DNA from: Trematomus loennbergii
Lineage: Eukaryota; Chordata; Actinopteri; Perciformes; Nototheniidae
Length of the DNA: 64,000 bases
Assembly: GCA_012861695.1 (NCBI GenBank)
Contig: JAAOOA010000060.1
Span: forward strand, 9,388,454 to 9,452,453
Reading direction: 5' to 3'
In this document: one piece after another, positions 26,260 to 36,031 of the stretch
Numbering within the stretch: the stretch's first letter is position 1
Layout of the letters: the number at the start of each line of letters is the position of its first letter
The notes under the pieces: generated by a model
What the model saw: the letters and a program-made list of their open reading frames with translations, nothing else
What the model was told of the DNA's origin: nothing
Database searches by the model: none
Program-made: the position numbers and the translations under genes

Positions 26260-27752
26260 GTGTCAAAGCAAGACCCTAAACGATCTAGACATATGTCAAA
26301 CGTTGTGTACAAATGGGTTTGTTTGAAATTGTTGTGATTCAGACTGGCTCTAAGTACAAATGTTTTTTTCTTTTTTCCAGTAATAGAATGAAAAGGGCCA
26401 GAGAATTTTTCTTTCCATTTTATTCTCAAGTGCACTCCAGCTGGGCTACCGTGTTTTGGTCAAATTGACATGAACTGATGCTCAGCCTTTGACCATAACA
26501 TTGGTAAGAGTTTTTGACTATCCACCCATGCATTTTGTTGCCACTCATCCACATAAGGGTTACACTGTGGGGAAAAAAAGGGCAAGCAGAATGTCATTTG
26601 ATGGCGACTTCATCCAGCTGCTCTCAGGGAATCACATTTCTCTTCCAGGCCACCTGAGATATGAAAAACCTTGACTGTTTTTCTTTTTGTTCAACCTCTT
26701 GGTCTTTTTCCATCCAGTCTTACTTGTTTTATGTGCAAAGGGAGACACATTTTTGCCCGGGTTCGACTGGCTCCACTCAGTGCTGAGGAGCAGCTCAACA
26801 TTCAGGTCCTCTTGGATTTTCTTGCAGAGAATGTGCCAGAAGCCTGCAGAGAAGCATCACTCTGAATCTTTGTTCTTATTCTTTCACTCACTGGCGGCCG
26901 TAAGGGAGGTTTGACATGGAGACCTAACACCGAGGACATTATTGAGAGCTCTGTGGATCAGCTCTTTATTTACCTGCACTAGCCGATACAGGACTGGTAT
27001 TACTGCCGACTTTGCACCTTAGCAGCAGTCGATCTTAATATCCCCTTTACACTCATGTCACACGCGTGAATAAGCTGTTCATTCCACAACCTAGATGGAC
27101 AGGATAATCTTTTTTTTTCTCTAAGAAATAATGCTGCTGTCTGGCCATGAATCCTCTTAACAGCAATCAGCAACTAAAATGAAATCAATGGTTTAATGGA
27201 CTGCATCACCTGCAAACAGTAGACATGCTTAAATTGACAAAAGTTGGCAAAATTGCCCTTTTGTAAATATACTTTTATAATTCTAATCAGAGGAGATCAA
27301 ATCATGCTTGGCAGTTTTTGTACTGTATGCGTTCAATAAATGAGTCTGATTTAATATCTATAATAAACAGAAACAATTAGTTGATTAACTGATTGGGAAA
27401 AAGTTAATTATAACTATTGTGATAATCTTCATGTTGTAAACAAAAATGCAAATCACATTCTGTTTTTAGCTTCTCAAATGTGAAGTTTGCTTGCTTTTAT
27501 CTCCTTTTTCTTTATCAATGAAATATGTTTGACTTTTTGGTAGTGCAAAAACAGATTATGAAAGACATCAATGCTTTTCTTCTGACTTTTTTGGGCAAGT
27601 CACATCAAAGGAATATAGATCGATATACTGTATAGCACTATAGGTAACACTAAAATATGTATTTGTGAATAGGGGATAATATTTCCCTTTAAGAAGCACA
27701 CAGTTTAACTGCAGTTGTAACCTGATACAAATATTATAATGAATCCAATTAC
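26260..27752. other. non-coding sequence, no gene seen
   Basis: A frame at 26671-26865 ends in 'LSAEEQLNIQVLLDFLAE', which looks protein-like in composition. It matches no family that I know and has no convincing splice context. 26580-27070 is GC-balanced and may be regulatory. No element boundaries. Confidence 0.45.
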
Positions 27753-28756
27753 TTAAAGGGGACCTATCATGCAAAATGCACATTTGTACGTCTTTTATAC
27801 ATGAATATGTGTCCCCGGTGTTCCAGGGAACTCACCAAGTGTCAGAAAACACAACCCTCTCTATTTTCCTCCATACCCAAATCTCTAAAAAAGGAGCTGC
27901 AACGGATCTGATAAAAACTGATCCAGATTTGAACACTTTACTGACGTCAGGAAAGTGGCGCTACGGCTATTGGGCCAACTCTCCACCTATCAGGGGAATG
28001 TAGGGTTGGGCCACAGCCGGCCATTGCCGCTCGAAAGCGCTGGAGACGCTGTAGTACATATGCCAGGCCTGTAAGTGGCGCTGTAGTCTGCCACAAAAGC
28101 AGCGAAGAAGACTTCCCGCGCATATGGTAACCATGGTTACCCTTCTGTTTATTCTCCGCTGTGGCTTTTTTTCTCCCTCCCCAAGGCAAGCGTTTGCTCC
28201 CGCTGCTTTAATTCAATGCAATCCCCGTCGAGGCAAGCACTGTAATTCTCTCCGGTTAGTCCACCAGCAGATGACAAACACCCACCTCTCCGCCTCTTCC
28301 AAGGAACGAGGGGACCATGCGGCAGAGTTTCAGTTTCAGTTTCTTTCGCCGGTCAAGATGTCCGTTAAAGTTTAAATCTTCCGGACAAAATTAGAAAAGT
28401 GCCGGTCAAAGGTCTTCTTTGTTATTTATTGAGCTTTAAAACAAATGAATAACGACTCGATAGGCCTATAATAATATAATAAAACCATAGACTGTATATA
28501 TAAATAAAACGCGGAGGACGGAGATCTTTTTTCTCCCCCTCTTGACTTGATCAGAGCACGGCTACCCTCTCCTGCAGGGGGGCGTGGTCTCACAGAATCA
28601 GCCCCGTAGACAGCAAACAGCACATAGAGCGAAATGAGGCATGGCTAAAATGCATGATCTGTTTGGTATTTTGAAAACAGAAACGTATAAATATACCTTA
28701 TATAGGTATGGCCCTACAATATATCATTTAAATATAGCATGATAGGTCCACTTTAA
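27753..28756. mobile_element. 1-kb MITE with TTAAAGGGG-type termini
   Basis: The left terminus TTAAAGGGGACCTATCATGC (27753-27772) and the reverse complement of the right terminus (28737-28756) differ at one of 20 positions. TTAA at both edges could be a target duplication. The interior includes a CpG-rich middle (about 28010-28340) but no transposase remnant that I recognise. Open frames inside (27947-28189 and 28124-28375) lack family motifs. Confidence 0.8.
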
Positions 28757-29165
28757 AGAGGCCCTATTGTGCAAATGTATTGGTTCATATTAGTATGTTG
28801 TGCCTCTACTGGGACATGTCTCCATGCTTTAATGTTCAAAAAGCTCTTTATTTTTCTCATACTTCCTGTGCTGCGGCACCTCTTTTCACCCTCTATCTGA
28901 AACCAGAGCCCAGTCTGCTCTGATTGGTTAGCTGGCCAGCCCTTTTGTTGTTTGTCAACCGCTTAGAGAGTACCGCCCCTATCCCCCCCGTACCAAGCGC
29001 AATGTGTGTGACTGGTGGTCCAATAGAAGCACAAGTGTTACATAGTGATGTCATTATGTTACAGAAGTAAACAAGAGTCCAAATAAGGCGACCAGTTACA
29101 TGCACAAAAACGTATATAACACTATGGGAGAGAAACCCCAAAAGACAACAAAAAGCAAAGAAACT
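28757..29165. mobile_element. MITE family B, copy 1, abutting the previous element
   Basis: Starts AGAGGCCCTATTGTGC directly after the shared TTAA (28753-28756). It carries the core 'cagagcccagtctgctctga' and 'ttggttagctggcc', which is shared with 33940-34387. The right end is eroded; 'gagagaaaccccaaaagaca' at about 29127-29146 corresponds to the end region of copy 2. Confidence 0.7.
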
Positions 29166-30020
29166 GAATATATAAGGGTGAAAAAGGTATACATTTCACC
29201 ATATTCTAAATAAGACATGGTGGCTCCTTCAATAAATTCACAGTTTTTTTTCGTCAGAAACAACTTTCTCAGTGTACTGCTGGGGAAATCCAGCATTTTC
29301 ACTTGAACACCAAATGCCACATTCTTAAGAGTCCATGTCTCACTGAAGTGATATGTTAATGTTTTGTGATCCGAACAATATCTCAAGCTGAGGACTGATC
29401 CCATCCACCCTTTGGATGCTATTTTTGCGTGGTTAAGAAGGCAAATTGCAGGGTTAAGGAGGGCTCTATAAATGGCTGCACTTTAGAGAAGACAGAGGCA
29501 CGGAGAAGCAGACTGTAAGAAGAGGCGGACATTTGCAAGTCTAATAGCGGCCTGGCTGTAATGAACAGTGTTTCTGGTCATCTCGGCGAAGGGGAGGAAA
29601 TAATAGTCTACAACAGGTTGGAAATAAGCAATGGACTGAGAGTGAGGTGGTCAGGTCAGTAAAGGGTGCCGATAATGAATACCAAATAGGACAGGATCAA
29701 TAAAGAGCCGTGTATTTGTTACAAGGGTGTGCTTCTGGGAGTGTGTGTTCATGTGTGTTTCTGTATAATCTGTACGGATGCACATTTTAGAAGACAGCAC
29801 ACCAATGATTTTACATAGCTCACTGTGCTACATTTTCAACAAAATTAAAAATGGATTTTTGTATGCTGACACTATGCAATAAAATGTGGGTAGAGAGTCC
29901 ACCCACTAATGTATCGTTTCCAGAAGACCAATGTGGAGGAATCTCCCTTCATTAACCATTTTTCATGTAATAACTATCCAAAGGAAATTGCAATAGAACG
30001 GAAAACAAATACATTTCTCA

Positions 30021-30022
<2 letters not shown>
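29166..30022. other. non-coding sequence, no gene seen
   Basis: A 102-codon minus-strand frame (29096-29404) crosses from the MITE into this stretch, so it is unlikely to be a gene. 29420-29700 is GC-balanced and could be regulatory. No exon supported. Confidence 0.45.
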
Positions 30023-30083
<61 letters not shown>

Positions 30084-30092
30084 GTGTGTGTG

Positions 30093-30132
<40 letters not shown>

Positions 30133-30169
30133 TGTGTGTGTGTGTGTGTGTGTTGTGTGTGTGTGTGGT

Positions 30170-30208
<39 letters not shown>

Positions 30209-30230
30209 TGTGTGTGTGTGTGTGTGTGTG
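30023..30230. repeat. interrupted (GT)n microsatellite
   Basis: 208 bp of GT repeats with several phase slips (GTTG at 30081 and 30092, GTGG at 30124, 30168 and 30200). Interruptions usually stabilise such arrays. Confidence 0.97.
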
Positions 30231-32517
30231 GCTTCTATCTGCCTGTGTCCATGCCTTCCACTAGGTCAATAGATATCCCATTTGTATTTGATTATCTGAC
30301 AGTAATGTGTTGCATCCTTAATGAATGGTTCTTGGTACCACCAGAAGATGGCAGTAAAGCCTTTCCTCTCAGAGCAAACTGGGTAGCTCCTCTTTCACAG
30401 AGCACTGTGGCGCCAACATACAGACCTCCTCTATAGCCACAGAACAGAAGGTGTGTTCCCAAAATTATACACTTTTCTCTCTTCTTTTATATTTTAATAG
30501 CAAGGAGAAAATATACTTAGTTCTCTGGTGCTATTTGCCATCTGATAAAACAAATTCTTATCACTCTTGACAACATTTTTGTCATGTAAAGTGTTTTTTG
30601 ATTCTATGATTTAGGCGCAACAATAATTGTCACTGAAACAAGAAACATTTCAGACAGCATCAACTTTCTGGTTCTCACTTTTTTTTCATTCTTTTCCTTT
30701 GTTTCTCCCACTCTTTCACAATAAAAGACATTAGGGTTGTGCAAAATGTAATTCTGGAAGTAGACAAACAACACGTGTTTGGTACTGTCGCCATAGCAAC
30801 AGCTCACAGTAGGGAAGAGCAATCACACACACAAAAAATACTCCCACTCACTCACAAAAACACACGCAGACAAACTCACATATATATTTTACCGTAGTAC
30901 AACATGGGGTTTTATGTGATGTAATTGAGAAATGATATTGACGTCTGCAGTATGTGTGTGCATGTAATGGTTCAATTACATGTGCATGCATGGATGAAGC
31001 CATTTATGTCATCTGTGCTTACGGTGTGATTCATTAGCACTAACAGGCATGTGCTAACAGACAGTGTCAGCACATGCCGTCCTGTTTCAGCCTTTTGTGG
31101 TGACAGCAGCAGCACTTTTTATGGAGTATTAAGATCAGTACGGGTGGGGGTGGAGGTGAAAGAGATTTCAAATTTAAAAAACTAAGTTTCTGAGTGGAAA
31201 GCTGCAATATTATCGCACATTTTCTACCACATGCTGTTATGTTTGTAGTGCATTTCATCCAGTTTTAGCTGATTTGCCAGTGAAAAAAGTGTAATCCTGA
31301 CATTCATTTTAAGCCTTGCTTTAAGCATAATTGCATGGATTTTGCCACTAAAACAACAGCCTTCATGTTCAGATTATTTTGTACGCGCGACCCTGAGAAC
31401 CTAAATCTTTGTCACTTTCCTGTTTCTTCTAAAAAATGATTAGAAACGCTGATGTGAGCCATGATGGCATAACCCTCTCCTCTAAAGCGGCTTTATAAAT
31501 AGAACCTGTGTGCAGGCCAAATAAGTGCTATTGAACAGTTAATCCCATAAAACCAACAGATTACTGCATATTCTTTGCCAGTCAAGGCAGTAGGCCATTA
31601 GCCCAAAGTGCCCTCTTAGTCTCTTATTTTTTCCATAATACTTTCCCTTTAATCCACGCTCACTTTTTTCTGTCTGCATATTTTCTCATTTTCACTCATT
31701 GAACATAAATACAAACACTGTGTCATCATTATCTATGGAGAGGGATTTCTTTTTTTTCAGATCTCACCAAAAGTGATTTTTTTCATTGACTTTAATCTCA
31801 GAATTATGAGGAAAGAAATCTGAAATATCTCTTTTTTTTAACAAAATAATCTAAAGCTTTCCTTAGAATTCTGACTTTGATCTCAGAATGATAATTTTGA
31901 AAAAATCACACTCCAAAGTGGCCCTAGTCCTCCTTCGTAATTATCACTATATTTATGATTCTTGTCGATATTTTCAACAAAGGTTAACATCATATCAACC
32001 AACATTCTCCTATCTGTTTCCTTTAGCCACAAGCTCAACAAGTGTAATCTCCACCAATCAGTTTTGCAAGCAAATCAATCTCTTTCTCTCCCACCTCCTA
32101 TAAACTGCCATACGCCATTAAGCAGCACTTTGGACAATAGTAAATTCCAGCCCCTGCTGTTGGAGGAGGCTGAGAAGAAGGCATGGCTCCCGTTAGACAA
32201 CATCCTCATTAGCCCTGAGAAGAGAAATGGGGGGGGGGGAGAGCAAGGGAGAAAGATCTTAAGAGAAGTTATAGACAGATGGACCAACTCTTTGCCATTG
32301 AGCTAAATGGGTCGTGGAAAAGTAGAGCAAATTAGAATTCGTCACATGACCCTTCAGAAGGCTATGTGTTCAGTGTGCAATTTAGACATCTAAACACAAA
32401 TCTATACACGTAATTTCCTACAAATGTGATCGTTGAAACATTATTTGAGTAATACACACATATAATGGGGCTGTTGATCATTGTGAAGGCATATACTTAT
32501 ATATATACTACATATAT
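30231..32517. other. non-coding sequence, no gene seen
   Basis: AT-rich with a G10 run at 32230-32239 and short T8 runs near 31750 and 31835. 31560-31650 and 32110-32230 look regulatory by composition only. No exon. Confidence 0.5.
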
Positions 32518-32805
32518 AGTCAATGTAATGTCCCCTGAAGTGATGTGTACATGGTATGTTGTGTGTGTGTGTGTGTGTGTGTGGCCTAGCATTACTATAC
32601 TTGTGGGGACCTAAATCTGTTTACAAAGTCACGTGTGGGGACTCGCCTCCCTTATGGGGACACAATGGAGGTCCCCATAAGGGGAATCATTCCTTTTAGG
32701 GTGAATACTTGGTTAGGGTTAGGGTTAGGCATGTGTTGGTTATGGTTAAGGTTAGGATAAGTATCCCGTACATGCATTTAAGTCAATGTAATGTCCCCTG
32801 AAGTG

Positions 32806-32893
<88 letters not shown>

Positions 32894-32901
32894 GTGTGTG
32901 T

Positions 32902-32949
<48 letters not shown>
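32518..32949. repeat. tandemly duplicated hairpin repeat with GT arrays and telomere-like motif
   Basis: The segment AGTCAATGTAATGTCCCCTG... occurs at 32518 and again at 32781, a 263-bp offset. The first copy leads into (GT)12 at 32560-32583 and the second into a 144-bp interrupted (GT)n at 32806-32949. Between them lie 'acttgtggggacc', a perfect 13-bp inverted repeat CCCTTATGGGGAC / GTCCCCATAAGGG (32649-32661 and 32671-32683, 9-base loop) and GGTTAGGGTTAGGGTTAGG at 32711-32729. Sequences with GTCCCCA arms and TTAGGG-like words are common dispersed repeats in fish. Confidence 0.8.
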
Positions 32950-32951
<2 letters not shown>

Positions 32952-33187
32952 ATTCTTGTGAGCTTGTATGCTGTGCTACTTTTGAGGAGCTATATGAGAG
33001 AGACAGTCCAAGATAAACAGAGGAGAAGGGAGTATTTCATTATTGAGTGTCTCTTCCCAGCCTGCTCATTTTTATGCAACTAAAATCACACCATATGAAA
33101 TTCTAAGTTTGTCCGCAGTATCTTAAAGTATGGAAAACACCCTTACAGAAAAGTGAGCATGGAAAAATATTTCTGTTTTAAGAATAT
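32950..33187. other. non-coding sequence, no gene seen
   Basis: Nothing recognised. Confidence 0.4.
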
Positions 33188-33570
33188 AGGTTCAAGGTTC
33201 TTTATTGTCAATCTGACATAGCTACAGAGTAATTATGCAGTTGAAAATCTTATGTCACAGGCTTCTCCTCCAACAATGCAACAAATAACATAATAACAGT
33301 AAGAGCATGAGCAATACAAAAATAATAATAGTTATAAAAATGAAATAAAGTTATGATGTGGAATAGTGCAGTACGAGTCTATATACAAGTTATTGGAATG
33401 ATATATATATATATTAGGTATTAGATACATACTACTGAGTAGCAGATGAATGTTTGATGTTGTTTCAACAGTTCAATTTTTTAACAGTCTCACTGCCCGC
33501 GGGAAGAAACTGTCTCCGAATCTTCTTGTCCTTGCCAGGATGCTGCGGTAACGTCTGCCAGACGGCAACA
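33188..33570 (-). mobile_element. 3' end of a LINE, minus strand
   Basis: On the minus strand the sequence runs from ORF2 C-terminal coding (33568 downward) through an AT-rich 3' UTR to 'gacaataaagaaccttgaac' at 33190-33215. It is 5'-truncated. Its 3' end and tail sequence differ from the LINE at 8436-9128, so it belongs to a different family. Confidence 0.75.
33473..33568 (-). pseudogene. LINE ORF2 C-terminus (last 31 codons and stop)
   Basis: The frame reads LPSGRRYRSI, then 'RTRRFGDSFFPRAVRLL' and a stop at 33473-33475. The LPSGRRYR...(S/D)FFPRAVRLLN ending is highly characteristic of CR1/L2/Rex-type LINE ORF2 proteins. Everything upstream (RT core, endonuclease) is missing through 5' truncation near 33570. 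Confidence 0.85.
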
Positions 33571-33939
33571 GAACCCTCATTCTGATTATAAATATAGGAA
33601 AAAACTGTGTTTTTCATAGCATAGCCCAAAAATGAGTGCAGTGTCAAAGAGTGGTCAATGGTTTGAAGAATTATGGTGTGCAACTGAATGCACACCATAC
33701 ATCGAAGCTGCCTCTACGCTGTTTTCATCAAAGCCTTCAACACATTACTTGCCTAAGTGCAAGATCATTTGGGGCAAAACATCTCCAAACTGTAAAACAT
33801 AGTGTTTTACACTGGACAGCTGATTATTTCAATGACTGAGTAAAGTCAAACTGTTGAAGCTGTGTGAGCCATCTCAGGAAGCCCCCCTTCAGGAAAGACA
33901 TACCATGCACCACACCATCTTTTACTCATTTTCAGGTTT
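33571..33939. other. non-coding sequence, no gene seen
   Basis: Nothing recognised. Confidence 0.4.
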
Positions 33940-34387
33940 ACTGTATATTGTGTTTTGTGCTTCCACTGTGATATATTTACATGATTTAATGTTCAAAAAG
34001 GTCTTCAGTTATCTCATACTGCCTGTGCTGCAGCACCTCTTTTCACCCTCTGTCTGAAACCAGAGCCCAGTCTGCTCTGATTGGTTAGCTGGCCGGCTCT
34101 GATGTGATGGGCTAGAGAGAGCCCCTTAGCCTATCACTGACAATGTGTTGGTGCGCTAGCCAATAGAAGCGTGAGTGTTACATATTGATGTCATTATGAT
34201 TTAAGTTAACAAAGGAGTCCAATCGAGGCGTTTCAGGCAGGAGGGGGAGGTGGGGGGAGAGAAACCCCCTCAGGTGGGAGCTTTGGGATTTTAGCCTTTG
34301 CTGACCATTTACATGCACAACAACCTATACTGTATGACACACTACAGGAAAGGGAAAACCCCGAAAAACATAACAGGACCCCTTTAC
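33940..34387. mobile_element. MITE family B, copy 2
   Basis: Core 'cagagcccagtctgctctga', 'ttggttagctggcc' and 'agtgttacat..tgatgtcatt' match 28757-29165 in the same orientation. The right terminus '..ataacaggacccctttac' is roughly the inverse of the copy 1 left terminus (TAAAGAGGCCCTATTGTG), which supports inverted ends for the family. A purine-rich G-run segment (34236-34260) is present here but absent from copy 1. Confidence 0.7.
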
Positions 34388-35136
34388 ATTTCTAAATGCA
34401 AGGCTTGTTTGACAAATCCCAAATATAAAAGCCTGGTTAGCTTAAGATTCTGAAAGGCTGAAGAAAGCTAGATTCAAATGTAAAGTTAAAAGTGTTTAAC
34501 ATCTCCTACATAATGGAGGCAGAAATTGTAGGCCCTATGCAATAGCAAAAGCACTATAGTCATGTCACAGCATCCTCTAAACCCAGAGTTACAAAGCGGA
34601 AACAAATCTGCAGAGAAGCCTTAACATATGAATCTTTCAAAAGACTGGCATTTTGTAATGAAAAATGTGCAGGGACCCTAAACTCTGCTATTTACATCCA
34701 ACACTTATTCCTTACCTTCTTACTCAGATTCCAGGGAGAAGCTAGGGATGACAAATGGAGAGGAAGAGGAGCAGAGAAGGTTGGATGGACAGCTCTGCTG
34801 ATAGCGGAGGCAGATATGTCTTTGGTTATCTGCTGTTTCTGCCTCTGGTGGAGAAGTACACACAGACACACATGTTCACACACATGCATTGGACAGGACT
34901 GGGCAGTAGCCACTGGGGCCTGGCTGTATCGATTAGGAGAGTAACAGAGTTATTTCTGCAGGTCTGTCTCCAACAGCTGTCTCCCTATGGCCGCGGATGC
35001 AATAAGTAGGGGGGCCAGGCAGAAGGTAGGCAGGTAGAGGCAAATAATAAAAGAGCTGAGGGACATTCCAGGAGAATGAATTGGAAATCGGAGTGAAAGG
35101 GATGGTGCTGTGTAGGGCGGGGCACAAACATACACA
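34388..35136. other. non-coding sequence, no gene seen
   Basis: Nothing recognised beyond purine-rich stretches. Confidence 0.45.
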
Positions 35137-35405
35137 TGGGACTTTACTTGAGTAAACTACGTGACAAGTAGGTCACCGTTTGGGTTATTATAACATCGGA
35201 AGTTTAGTTTCGTGAAAAAAAAGTCAACATTTGGGATATAATGACGACAGAAGTGGATTACCTTGTAAATTACAAGTCAAGAAAGTAAACGTTTGGGTTA
35301 AACGTTAGGACCGGAACTTATTGACAAATGAGTAAACATTTCAAATGAAATAACTACGGAAGAGGCGTACTTTTGTATAAATTACATGACACATGTTCAC
35401 TATTT
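35137..35405. repeat. decayed tandem repeat, about 55-60 bp unit
   Basis: Four to five diverged units each contain 'agt(c/a)aac(a/g)tttggg' followed about 15-20 bp later by 'cggaag'. Examples are near 35176-35202, 35222-35253, 35283-35317 and 35330-35361. Several units also begin with 'aa.ta(c)(g/a)tgacaa'. Old minisatellite, no coding potential. Confidence 0.7.
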
Positions 35406-35874
35406 GGTGGATTACATACAAATGGATTTAGGCAGATTTATAGAAATGACAGAGCACCGTTTTGCATAGGTATAGTTATAATCAGAGTCTAAGAGAAGCC
35501 TGAATAAATGAAAAGGAGAGATGGATGATGAATGCAAGTGGGAGGGATGGATCCAGGAACAGTAAAATAACAAAAGTATTGGAGAGGAAGGATGGTAAAG
35601 GCGGCAAGATGAAGACATGGAGGGAAATATAGTAGTAGTGGTAGCAAGAGGCAGATTAAAGAACATGAGCCAACAAAGAGAAATAAAGTGAAACAGAGAT
35701 GCAAGAGAGAGAGCAAGATTGTGGGAGACAGCGAAGGGGGAACAAAAAGAACGGGGGAGGAAAGGAACCACCAAGGATTTGTTTCTCTTCAACACATGTC
35801 CACATGTAGGGATTGGATATGGCTTCATGTGATGCTTGTGATCAGTGCTGGCAAGGAGATTAAACACTAACTCA

Positions 35875-35878
<4 letters not shown>
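35406..35878. other. non-coding sequence, no gene seen
   Basis: Purine-rich strand at about 35500-35770, giving Ser/Leu-rich chance frames on the minus strand (35412-35867). Confidence 0.5.
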
Positions 35879-35966
<88 letters not shown>

Positions 35967-35988
35967 TGTGTGGTGTGTGTGTGTGTTG

Positions 35989-36019
<31 letters not shown>

Positions 36020-36031
36020 TGTGTGTGTGTG
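35879..36031. repeat. (GT)n microsatellite
   Basis: 153 bp of GT repeats. Pure for about 80 bp, then with slips near 35959, 35971, 35986 and 36012. Confidence 0.97.

Noticed and set aside
26671..26865. Frame ending in a leucine- and glutamate-rich, helix-like stretch
   Set aside because: Looks protein-like but matches no family I know, is short, and lacks splice context.
29096..29404. 102-codon minus-strand frame with plausible composition
   Set aside because: It runs across the end of MITE family B into flanking DNA; no family motif and no splice evidence.
32711..32729. TTAGGG-like repeat considered as an interstitial telomere
   Set aside because: Only three units, embedded in a dispersed fish repeat; too short for a telomere fusion scar.
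35412..35867. 151-codon minus-strand frame
   Set aside because: It lies opposite a purine-rich strand; composition-driven Ser/Leu-rich frame with no family motif.
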